DNA of 64,000 bases from positions 2,542,001 to 2,606,000 of the forward strand of contig OY781436.1 in assembly GCA_963676875.1 (NCBI GenBank), read 5' to 3'. Source of the DNA: UBA6244 sp963676875 (GTDB lineage: Bacteria; Bacteroidota; Bacteroidia; Bacteroidales; F082). Below the pieces are notes generated by a model. It was not told the origin of the DNA and did no database searches. It saw nothing but the letters and a program-made list of their open reading frames with translations. Below are positions 37,968 to 45,136 of this stretch, in pieces (within the stretch, counting starts at the first letter, position 1; each line of letters starts with the position of its first letter). Position numbers and translations under genes: made by a program.

Positions 37968-38605
37968 TGGAAGGACTATCAGGAAACATATGGGGGTATG
38001 TCTTCGGGGGACAGGTGATTAAAAACATCAACGATTTGATCGCTGGTCACGGGGATGACAATTGGGACAAGATGGCTGAATCTGATCGCGTCAGACTTGT
38101 TGTCTATTTGTGCAGCGTAGGAGCAATTGCCGTGCTCAAGGGTGAATACTATTCCCTGGATGATGTCTTTACCGATGGGTTAAGGGAAGTGGGCAGAGAA
38201 TACGGACAGTGGCGCCAGCTAACGGGCACAATCAAGTACTTCGACAATTACATCAATCCCACCAAGAGTGAGATAACCATTGCCCTAAATATCATTCAGC
38301 AGGGAGAGACAAACCCCACGGCAGCACTCTCACGACTTCGCACGGCCAGTTTCGAGTTTGTTTCCAAAACGGAGGTTGCCAATATTATCAATGGTGTTGA
38401 TCCTTCATTTGACACTACGCCTGATGACAATACCACTGCTTTGACAACCAATGCGGGATTTTCACTTGATCAATTCACTCAATGGCTCAGCAATAACAAG
38501 TTGGTGGTTGCCGGTATTGGTGCGCTGGTATTGGCGGCTTTGGCCGTTCCTCTTTTTTTCGAGCATCAGCAAGTTGAAAAACCACAACCAAAAAAACTAC
38601 AGTAA
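37967..38605 (+). CDS. Tail-anchored protein, 212 residues
   Basis: A mostly helical soluble part followed by TTNAGFS and a single membrane helix (about 180-198), with the tail ending in KKLQ. It overlaps the previous stop by one base. The TTNAG[YF]S motif before the helix is shared with the transglutaminase-like protein and the KKLQ end with the 167-residue protein, suggesting a co-sorted set. Confidence 0.5.
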   Translation: MEGLSGNIWGYVFGGQVIKNINDLIAGHGDDNWDKMAESDRVRLVVYLCSVGAIAVLKGEYYSLDDVFTDGLREVGREYGQWRQLTGTIKYFDNYINPTKSEITIALNIIQQGETNPTAALSRLRTASFEFVSKTEVANIINGVDPSFDTTPDDNTTALTTNAGFSLDQFTQWLSNNKLVVAGIGALVLAALAVPLFFEHQQVEKPQPKKLQ

Positions 38606-38639
38606 ACACTATTCATACTCATTAAAAAAGTTCAAAAAC

Positions 38640-39116
38640 ATGACCACAAAAAAACCAAGACGCACACCGGCAAGCAAGAGCTTAAGTGTTGGTGGCGTTA
38701 TCAAGAACGCGCAGACTCCTGTCATCATTGGAGCCAGTGCATTGGCATCCAACCTTTATGTGGCACCATTGGTAAACTCCGTGGTCGCCAGGATTATGCC
38801 TGATTCAGCGGCGGCAACCCCTGCCGTATCCGGATTGGCCGGTACGGCAAAGAATTTCGTTCCCGGGGTTGTATTGATTGTTGGCGGGGTTGCCCTTCGG
38901 CAGTTGGTGAAAAACCCCATGTTGAAATCGATGATGGATGGCATGGCCGTTGGGGGCGCCATGCAGCTGGGCGAGAAAGTAATCTCATCTACTCCTGTGG
39001 CAACCGTAGCCGGACTCAATGGCCGCGGTGGTGTTGGCCGATTGGGAAACCCTGTTCGCAGGGCCATTATACCTGCCACGCGCATGCAAACGCTGCCCAT
39101 CAAACAGAGCCGGTAG
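38640..39116 (+). CDS. Basic, hydrophobic membrane protein
   Basis: A 158-residue protein with a basic N terminus (TTKKPRRTPASK), two or three hydrophobic segments rich in A, G and V, and a basic C terminus. ATG 38640 is chosen; longer frames overlap the previous gene. Likely inserted in a membrane; the family is unknown. Confidence 0.5.
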   Translation: MTTKKPRRTPASKSLSVGGVIKNAQTPVIIGASALASNLYVAPLVNSVVARIMPDSAAATPAVSGLAGTAKNFVPGVVLIVGGVALRQLVKNPMLKSMMDGMAVGGAMQLGEKVISSTPVATVAGLNGRGGVGRLGNPVRRAIIPATRMQTLPIKQSR

Positions 39117-39180
39117 GCACCAGTCATCGCAAAATTTTCCAGAAAAAAAATAATCACTATTCATTAAATCTTTTCATCAA

Positions 39181-39816
39181 ATGAAAAAAAGAGAGTTAAA
39201 ACAACTGTTTGACCAAAGAGCAGACGACCTGAGAAGGATATCTGTGGATGTTTACAATGCCATTTATCGCGATGGCAACCAGGGTATTTCGGAAGGGAAT
39301 ATTTATGCTGCCAAATCCATTAGCGGGCTTGCCTCCTATGAGGACATGTTCAAATCTGATGATTCCATCAGGGAAGGTATTACCAACATTTCCAATGGAA
39401 AGCCCGCCAACAATGAACCCATGCTGGTTTATGGAATTTCCCTGCAATCTGCTGATGCCGGCGGAACCACCGATGCCCATGTGAAGGCTGCCAGCTTTGG
39501 CTTGATCACCGATGTGATGCGCAATGGTGAGATCGAGATCAGCCAAAACAAACGCACCATTTTGGCACGTCAGTCAATGGAATCATTCTGCATTGCCGAT
39601 CACGTGATGGCAGTTGGTGACAGCAACGCGGCTGCTGAAACCCCGGTGGACTACACCATGAAAGGGTTTGGCCATGTGGGCTTTGTTGAGCTGGCCGTGC
39701 CCAAGTGGGTGATGCCCAATGAGAAATTGGACGTGAACCTGAAATTCACCGCACCTGTGGCAGCCAACACCGCCTTTAGGGTGATCCTGCATGGAATCAA
39801 AAATGTAAAAGGCTAG
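39181..39816 (+). CDS. Putative major structural (capsid) protein, beta-rich
   Basis: A 211-residue protein without membrane segment. The second half has a beta-strand pattern and ends VELAVPKWVMPNEKLDVNLKF...FRVILHG, a style seen in jelly-roll capsid proteins. It has its own short leader and a strong GC-rich terminator directly after it, as expected for an abundant product. Size fits a single jelly roll rather than a double one. This is inference from position and pattern; no family match was recognised. Confidence 0.4.
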   Translation: MKKRELKQLFDQRADDLRRISVDVYNAIYRDGNQGISEGNIYAAKSISGLASYEDMFKSDDSIREGITNISNGKPANNEPMLVYGISLQSADAGGTTDAHVKAASFGLITDVMRNGEIEISQNKRTILARQSMESFCIADHVMAVGDSNAAAETPVDYTMKGFGHVGFVELAVPKWVMPNEKLDVNLKFTAPVAANTAFRVILHGIKNVKG

Positions 39817-39839
39817 CCCTGTACAAAGCTAAGACCCTG

Positions 39840-39878
39840 CCAGCCCCAACGCCGGGGCTGGTATCAGCCATTTTTTTT
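39840..39878 (+). terminator. Strong terminator after the putative capsid gene
   Basis: CCAGCCCC (39840-39847) pairs with GGGGCTGG (39854-39861); a T8 run lies at 39871-39878, nine bases downstream of the stem. It may make transcription of the rest of the block partial. Confidence 0.65.
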
Positions 39879-39897
39879 ACGAAATACACTTTAGACC

Positions 39898-40311
39898 ATG
39901 AAGAATAAGGATCAGTTCACCAAAGGGAACGTTGAGTTTGAGAAAATCGAAATCTCTGTAAGCGGGGCCGGACAGGCCATTGAATTTTCGCACATCACCG
40001 AGGTTGATCATGCCCGGATTATCGGCATCATGCAGCAATTCTCTGATGAAACGGCCATACCGGGATCGAGTATCGAGCTTGACGTGGATGGGGATGAAGT
40101 ATTCCCCAAGGGGTTTGAAAGTGCTTTGATTTATTCGAACGAGAGTGTTGCCCCGGATGATCGGTTCATGCGCTACATCGACAGAAATGTGGATCAGGTG
40201 AAGGTTACCGGAAAATATACCGATGGATCGGCTCAGGCAGTATTCGCGCCCTACACCGCGCATATCTACCTGCTCATGCGCACGGACAAATACGTTAAAG
40301 ACAAAGAATAA
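39898..40311 (+). CDS. Putative minor capsid protein, beta-rich
   Basis: A 137-residue protein with alternating hydrophobic strands. It looks distantly related to the next gene: both begin with an ISVS/VSVS strand, contain an H-x-x-x-IIG or HVIG stretch, and end PYxxxIYL followed by a charged tail. A paralogous pair of shell proteins is possible. It is flanked by terminators on both sides. Confidence 0.4.
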   Translation: MKNKDQFTKGNVEFEKIEISVSGAGQAIEFSHITEVDHARIIGIMQQFSDETAIPGSSIELDVDGDEVFPKGFESALIYSNESVAPDDRFMRYIDRNVDQVKVTGKYTDGSAQAVFAPYTAHIYLLMRTDKYVKDKE

Positions 40312-40320
40312 TCATGTAAG

Positions 40321-40357
40321 AAAAAACCCGCCTGTTTCAGGCAGTCGGGTTTTTTTA
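40321..40357 (+). terminator. Terminator between two structural-type genes
   Basis: AAAAAACCCG (40321-40330) pairs with CGGGTTTTTT (40346-40355), with an inner CCTG/CAGG hairpin. Long T run. Works in either direction. Confidence 0.8.
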
Positions 40358-40372
40358 AACCACCATCAAAGC

Positions 40373-40747
40373 ATGCAAAAACCCGATTATTTCATCATTC
40401 AGGAGGTCAGCGTGAGTGCTCCGGATCAGCTCAGGGATTTTGAGATCAAGCTACCGGGTAACATATCACATGTTATCGGTTATCACCTTGGTGCTACCAT
40501 TAGCCATGCCAGCAAACCTTTGGCAACTGTTGGCATAAGCTTTAATGGTGGACGCGAGAATACCATTGACCAGGATGTGGTAGTACACAATACAACGCGC
40601 CGCCGCCGTCGCCATATCCTTTCCCAGTACCAGCAAATTGTAAAAAACAGCTACCATACGGGATATGTGAAAGATTTGGGCAATGCCGCTTCTTACCCTT
40701 ATTCTGTCAAGATTTATTTACATGTAACACGAGTAAAAGATGAATAG
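40373..40747 (+). CDS. Putative capsid protein paralogue with arginine run
   Basis: A 124-residue beta-rich protein, distantly similar to the preceding gene, with a five-arginine run in the middle (TTRRRRRHI) that could contact nucleic acid or a membrane surface. The start ATG 40373 follows the terminator. It overlaps the next gene by 8 bases. Confidence 0.4.
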   Translation: MQKPDYFIIQEVSVSAPDQLRDFEIKLPGNISHVIGYHLGATISHASKPLATVGISFNGGRENTIDQDVVVHNTTRRRRRHILSQYQQIVKNSYHTGYVKDLGNAASYPYSVKIYLHVTRVKDE

Positions 40748-41078
40748 CCTGCCTTTTATTATCGAGCAGGAAATGCTAAAGCACCAGGTGAGAGACTATC
40801 ATGTCAAGCCTTTGCTTTTTAGCATCGCGCCCGGATCGACAGTTCAGGTTGAGGCCAACAACGACTTTAGTTTGTTTGTTCATGCCTTTGCTGAAAGCTC
40901 CAGCCCAAGTGGCCGCATTAGTGGAAATGGACAATCCATTGATGTAAAACCAATCACCCTGCTTACCCGGCTCTTTAAGCACAAGGTATTCAAGGGGAAC
41001 TTTTCAATTGAAAACCATGATACCCGTAACACCCTGTATGTGGAAATGTTAAGGGTAAACCCCGTATCACACCATTAA
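40740..41078 (+). CDS. Small beta-rich protein, 112 residues
   Basis: A beta-sandwich-like pattern (IAPGSTVQVEANNDFSLFVHAF). No membrane helix. Probably a minor structural protein by position; no family recognised. Confidence 0.4.
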   Translation: MNSLPFIIEQEMLKHQVRDYHVKPLLFSIAPGSTVQVEANNDFSLFVHAFAESSSPSGRISGNGQSIDVKPITLLTRLFKHKVFKGNFSIENHDTRNTLYVEMLRVNPVSHH

Positions 41079-41088
41079 AAACAATGCC

Positions 41089-42024
41089 ATGCTATTACCA
41101 GAGAAATTACTCAAACACCTGCACAGCATTTTTGAAGCCAAAGAGGCTGCCAGGACAAAATACTATTTTACCATCACAGCCCTGTTCGACCAGGGAGAGA
41201 ACAACAGGCTGGTGCTGGCCACCAAGGAGACCGGACTTGCCAATTATGACAAGTACATGGAGGCAGCCCAGGAATTGGAACCGGATAAAATCGAGGTCAG
41301 GGTGTATCAGAAAAAAACGGATACAGACCGAATGAGCGAGCGAACCCTTATCTCCTTTTCCCGGCAAGAGCAGGATGATAGTGCCACCATGCTGGAGAGA
41401 AAGCTCCAGGAAGGTATTGAAAGCATCAAGGAATCCTTTAGCGCCGAAGGGTTGAAAGGCGTGGACACTTCTGCCCTGGGGGTGATCGAGCAGCGCTTCG
41501 CCCACCAAACCGACAAGTTGCGTTGGGAGAATGAAAAATCCCTGCTCCTTCGTGATCACACCAAAAAAACCGACGACCTGACCCGGGAACTGAACGAGAA
41601 AGAGCAGGAACTACTCGAGGAGCGTGCCTACACGGGTGAATTGGAGGATGAGAATAAAAAGCTGGCCGAGGAGCTGACTGATTTGCGCGAGAACCGCTAC
41701 ACCCTCAATGGGATTGATTTATCCAAAGAGCTTGGTAAAGCCGGTTTGGGGTTAGCTGAAAAGATTGCCAAAAAGTATTCAGGTGCGCTTTCCGGTTTGA
41801 TGGGATTGCCCCCTGAGGCCATCGATAACGTATTGGCATCGGGTGCAAATCCTTCCGGTGATCAGGATCAACGCCTGGCACAGCTGATAGAAGTGTTAAA
41901 ACAAATCCATTCACAATGTGATGACCAGAGGGAGGAGCAACTGATAAACCTGCTGGTGATCATATTGCAAAACATGGACACGCTGGATGTTATCACCCAA
42001 TTTTTAACTCCCAAAAAATCTTAG
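41089..42024 (+). CDS. Coiled-coil protein, 311 residues
   Basis: An N-terminal alpha/beta domain (residues 1-100), a long charged coiled coil (about 140-210, with EKEQELLEERAY...ELEDENKKLAEELTDL), then a helical C-terminal domain. It could be an internal scaffold or spacer; unknown family. Confidence 0.5.
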   Translation: MLLPEKLLKHLHSIFEAKEAARTKYYFTITALFDQGENNRLVLATKETGLANYDKYMEAAQELEPDKIEVRVYQKKTDTDRMSERTLISFSRQEQDDSATMLERKLQEGIESIKESFSAEGLKGVDTSALGVIEQRFAHQTDKLRWENEKSLLLRDHTKKTDDLTRELNEKEQELLEERAYTGELEDENKKLAEELTDLRENRYTLNGIDLSKELGKAGLGLAEKIAKKYSGALSGLMGLPPEAIDNVLASGANPSGDQDQRLAQLIEVLKQIHSQCDDQREEQLINLLVIILQNMDTLDVITQFLTPKKS

Positions 42025-42029
42025 AGGCC

Positions 42030-42227
42030 ATGGATCACATCAGTTTTAAAACACAGGGAAACAAAACCATCATGCAGGCCAATACGCCCCAGGGCGTGGC
42101 CATGCTGAATGCTTTCAGGATCATTGTTGAGAACGCCGACCCGATGGACATTATCTCCATTGGCTCGCTGATCAAAAAGAAGCCGGATTTGATAAAAAAG
42201 GCTGTGGCCTACAAAGCCCTTTTTTAA
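42030..42227 (+). CDS. Small protein, 65 residues
   Basis: Charged and helical at its C terminus (IGSLIKKKPDLIKKAVAYKALF). Five bases after the coiled-coil gene. No family recognised. Confidence 0.45.
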   Translation: MDHISFKTQGNKTIMQANTPQGVAMLNAFRIIVENADPMDIISIGSLIKKKPDLIKKAVAYKALF

Positions 42228-42261
42228 GTGCTAACATAATCTAACTAAAATAACTACCTCA

Positions 42262-42852
42262 ATGGAAACACAACTCGTACCTACAAAAAAAAATGCCTCC
42301 GGTTGGATAAGCAGGATACTGCTGTTGATCGGAATTGGCGGGGGCGCCTGGCTGCTTTTCTCCTCCTTTAAGGGTAAGGATGAAGTTTTACCCGATCCCG
42401 GAGAATATGACCCCTATGCCGGCTGGGATGAAAATGAGGAGTATCTCTCCCAATGGTGTTACTCGATCTTTCAAACCCCGGGAGAGGCTGAAAAACTTGT
42501 GCAGTTGGCCATCAATAACCAAACCACCTTCCAGCATGAAATGTGGGCAAAGGGTATTGACCTTTACTCCATAAACGGGCCACTGGATGTACAATCCATT
42601 ATTGATAAGTTTAATGCCCGCACGCGCTACTTTGAGATCATTATTAAGAAGTCAACCGAGTGGTTCAATCTGGTAAAGGAAAATGCCACCAATGCCGGTG
42701 TAAGCATCGAAATCGCCTTGAGAAAAGCCGCCCAATACAGTGTAGTCAACGAGCTACGGGTGCCCTATGAACGCCTGGTCAGCAATGCGCTTCCCGGAGA
42801 ACAGGTCTCGGGAATTTACCCCAATGGTCAACACTTTCTGCAAAGTAGATAA
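42262..42852 (+). CDS. Membrane-anchored protein, 196 residues
   Basis: A single N-terminal membrane helix (residues about 14-33: WISRILLLIGIGGGAWLLF) followed by a soluble helical region. Unknown family. Part of the run of small membrane proteins. Confidence 0.5.
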   Translation: METQLVPTKKNASGWISRILLLIGIGGGAWLLFSSFKGKDEVLPDPGEYDPYAGWDENEEYLSQWCYSIFQTPGEAEKLVQLAINNQTTFQHEMWAKGIDLYSINGPLDVQSIIDKFNARTRYFEIIIKKSTEWFNLVKENATNAGVSIEIALRKAAQYSVVNELRVPYERLVSNALPGEQVSGIYPNGQHFLQSR

Positions 42853-42854
42853 TC

Positions 42855-43007
42855 ATGAGCACCAGGACATCAAACACTATAAAAGCAGTAGCCAGATATA
42901 CCAGAAAGGCTGCCCCTGCCCTTAAAAAAGCAGGTTCTATGTTAACTCCCTTAAACCTACTGCTTTTTGGTGTCGGTGCTCAAATCCTTTCCCGAACAAT
43001 AAACTAA
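42855..43007 (+). CDS. 50-residue basic, partly hydrophobic protein
   Basis: ATG 42855 lies 2 bases after the previous stop; the frame ends 4 bases before the next start, so it fills the gap exactly. Basic N terminus (KAVARYTRKAAPALKK), then a hydrophobic LTPLNLLLFGVGAQIL segment. Resembles short virion membrane peptides; inferred. Confidence 0.5.
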   Translation: MSTRTSNTIKAVARYTRKAAPALKKAGSMLTPLNLLLFGVGAQILSRTIN

Positions 43008-43011
43008 AGCT

Positions 43012-43452
43012 ATGCCAACCATATATGATGCTTCTGAAATAGTGGATAAGACACTATATGTAAAAGAGGGAAAAACAGTCTCGTTGAAATACCTTCCTTA
43101 CCCGGATCAGCCAACAGCATTGGTAGTGCCTTCGGGTGGAATGGTAGGTGTTGTTTATTCCTATCTCACGAAGGACACAGGCCTATGGTGGCAGGTTTAC
43201 AGGGACAATACACTGTATTACGTATTGCATGAAAAGGGATTGTTTGACGTGGATGCTCTGCACGATCAGGGCGCGCTAACAGAGGTGGAAATACAACAAA
43301 AGCTTGAAGATGCCAACAAAACCATGGCGGATAAACTATTTGATTTACTCTCAGGTTCAACCGCAAAAATATTAACGTTTGCCGGAATTGGTTACGGGAC
43401 GTATTGGCTGATAAAACTTTACATGGAAAACCAAAAGCAATTAAAACCATGA
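43012..43452 (+). CDS. Tail-anchored protein, 146 residues
   Basis: A beta-rich soluble part (residues 1-100) and a C-terminal membrane helix (about 120-137) with a short basic tail. Overlaps the next gene by ATGA. Unknown family. Confidence 0.5.
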   Translation: MPTIYDASEIVDKTLYVKEGKTVSLKYLPYPDQPTALVVPSGGMVGVVYSYLTKDTGLWWQVYRDNTLYYVLHEKGLFDVDALHDQGALTEVEIQQKLEDANKTMADKLFDLLSGSTAKILTFAGIGYGTYWLIKLYMENQKQLKP

Positions 43453-43694
43453 ACACGATATTAAAGACAGTAATTATTGCAGGCCTTGGCTATGTGGCTG
43501 TAAAAAAACTTTTGCCACTACTGGTTCAGCCTGTTCTGTACATCAACAACAATAATTCAGGTCGCGGTGCTGATGATTCCGGCTCGGGCAAAACCGATCC
43601 CGTTGGCCCGCCCACCCCAGGTGATGTGGACAAGACTGATCCCTCTGGAGGGTCGTCCCCGTTTTTTGGTTTTAAACCACTGGAATCCAGATAA
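43449..43694 (+). CDS. Small membrane protein with Gly/Asp/Pro-rich tail, 81 residues
   Basis: An N-terminal hydrophobic segment (ILKTVIIAGLGYVAV...LLPLLVQPVLYI) and a low-complexity G/S/D/P tail. Starts inside the previous stop codon. Unknown function. Confidence 0.5.
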   Translation: MNTILKTVIIAGLGYVAVKKLLPLLVQPVLYINNNNSGRGADDSGSGKTDPVGPPTPGDVDKTDPSGGSSPFFGFKPLESR

Positions 43695-43695
43695 T

Positions 43696-44208
43696 ATGTT
43701 GGGAAAACTTGACATCAACAACCCGGGCAATATCCGTCAGAGTAGTGACTACTTTCTGGGGGAGATCGTGCCATCATCTGATGCTGAATTCAAACAGTTC
43801 AGCTCAATGGCCTATGGTTACCGGGCGATGTTTAAGATTTTGGACACCTATCGAAATTTATACGGATTAGAGACCATCGAGCAGATCATCACAAGATACG
43901 CTCCCCCAAGCGAAAATGATACCACGGCCTATATCAACGCGGTGAGTGCCGCCATTCAGGTGCCGCCCACTTCACCACTGGCATACGATGAGCAAACCAC
44001 CAGTGCCCTGGTGTATGCCATGAGCCGACATGAAAACGGTGTTGAACCCAATCTAGATGAAATTACACAGGGCTTGGAACTGGCCGGTACCATCGAAATG
44101 ATTAAAACCGCGGGTGGAATATCACTCGGGGTGTTGGCCTTTGGAGCATACATCCTATACATCAACCGCAAAAAACTAAAACGCAAATGGATCGCACACA
44201 CAAAATAG
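43696..44208 (+). CDS. P5-like peptidoglycan-degrading protein with C-terminal membrane anchor
   Basis: A 170-residue protein. The N-terminal domain has the pattern of the viral 'structural protein P5'/muramidase-like family: NNPGNIR, then F-S-S-x-x-YGYRA, LDTYRNLYGLETIEQII-RYAPPSEN-TxxYI. Phi6 P5 is a lytic enzyme used in host entry. One membrane helix (about residues 137-157) and a basic tail follow, so it is membrane-bound, as PRD1 P7 is. A role in wall penetration during entry is likely. Confidence 0.6.
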   Translation: MLGKLDINNPGNIRQSSDYFLGEIVPSSDAEFKQFSSMAYGYRAMFKILDTYRNLYGLETIEQIITRYAPPSENDTTAYINAVSAAIQVPPTSPLAYDEQTTSALVYAMSRHENGVEPNLDEITQGLELAGTIEMIKTAGGISLGVLAFGAYILYINRKKLKRKWIAHTK

Positions 44209-44483
44209 TCACTTCATTTTCCAGGGTGTTGGCCAGCATGGCGGGCTTTACCCTTACCACCGACTGTCACGCTCTGATGCTTGATAACAACGGCAAGGAT
44301 GATGCAAAGGTTTATGCCAACAATGACATGGAAAACTTTTACGATTTGAAAGCCGGTGCTTCTTTGGTTTTGCGATGTGATAGCAACCAAGAGCAATTGG
44401 CAGATGCTTTAAGAATCACCTTTGACACGACTGTATTGCCCCTTGTCAGCGTGGTAAAACAAACCAAATCAATGATAGACTAA
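44187..44483 (+). CDS. Small beta-rich protein, 98 residues
   Basis: Overlaps the P5-like gene by 22 bases. No membrane helix. Pattern VYANNDMENFYDLKAGASLVLRC resembles a small beta-sandwich. Minor structural protein by position. Confidence 0.4.
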   Translation: MDRTHKIVTSFSRVLASMAGFTLTTDCHALMLDNNGKDDAKVYANNDMENFYDLKAGASLVLRCDSNQEQLADALRITFDTTVLPLVSVVKQTKSMID

Positions 44484-44719
44484 TGAGCATTGACAAAAGA
44501 AATAGCGCTGGCGCATCAACTACCGTATCAAATATCAACAAGTTTGAGCACCAGGTACAAGTAAAGGGGCAGAAGGTATTCGATCTGGATTTCCTTCTGA
44601 CAGAAAATCATTTAGTACTTCAAAACATGGGCAAAACCAACTACACCGGCATAGGAACTTATCAATTGATATTAACCGTTGGAGCCAATTTATACGATGA
44701 CATTTTAATCATAGGATAA
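44483..44719 (+). CDS. Small beta-rich protein, 78 residues
   Basis: Starts in the previous stop (TAATG). Beta-type pattern (FEHQVQVKGQKVFDLDFLL). No family recognised. Confidence 0.4.
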   Translation: MSIDKRNSAGASTTVSNINKFEHQVQVKGQKVFDLDFLLTENHLVLQNMGKTNYTGIGTYQLILTVGANLYDDILIIG

Positions 44720-44730
44720 TCACTAAAAAC

Positions 44731-45129
44731 ATGAAAAAATTACTCATTATCACCATCGCGCTTTTGCTCTCGATATCCGGCACGGGGCAAATTCAAAACC
44801 TGGGCAATGTAACCATTGCCAACCAAATTCAGGGTGCTGACATTGGCACTATTTCCATTGACAATGCCCTGGTAACCTTCAACGCACCTGTGGCTTATGA
44901 TAGCACATGGAACCGGCTTTTTGACAGTGGGGGATTTAAGGTAATCAGCCTGGAGGCCACAGATCACCAATTAGTTGTGCCGCTGCCCTTTGTTTTAAAA
45001 TCCGAGCATCTTGTTTTTATCAATGGCGATCCGCTGCCTCTTGGGTACTCGGGTATCAACACGGACACACTCATATTCAACTATGCGTTGGATAAATACA
45101 CACAAATCATTGTCATTTCTTCAAACTAA
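44731..45129 (+). CDS. Exported protein upstream of the fibre, 132 residues
   Basis: A clear signal peptide (LLIITIALLLSISGTGQIQ) followed by a beta-rich mature part. The mature start QIQN is like that of the next gene's product. It may assemble with the fibre as a base or adaptor. Confidence 0.5.
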   Translation: MKKLLIITIALLLSISGTGQIQNLGNVTIANQIQGADIGTISIDNALVTFNAPVAYDSTWNRLFDSGGFKVISLEATDHQLVVPLPFVLKSEHLVFINGDPLPLGYSGINTDTLIFNYALDKYTQIIVISSN

Positions 45130-45136
45130 ACAAATC

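Noticed and set aside
38451..38640. Longer start for the 38640 gene
   Set aside because: It would overlap the preceding gene by about 150 bases in another frame and has no matching start context.
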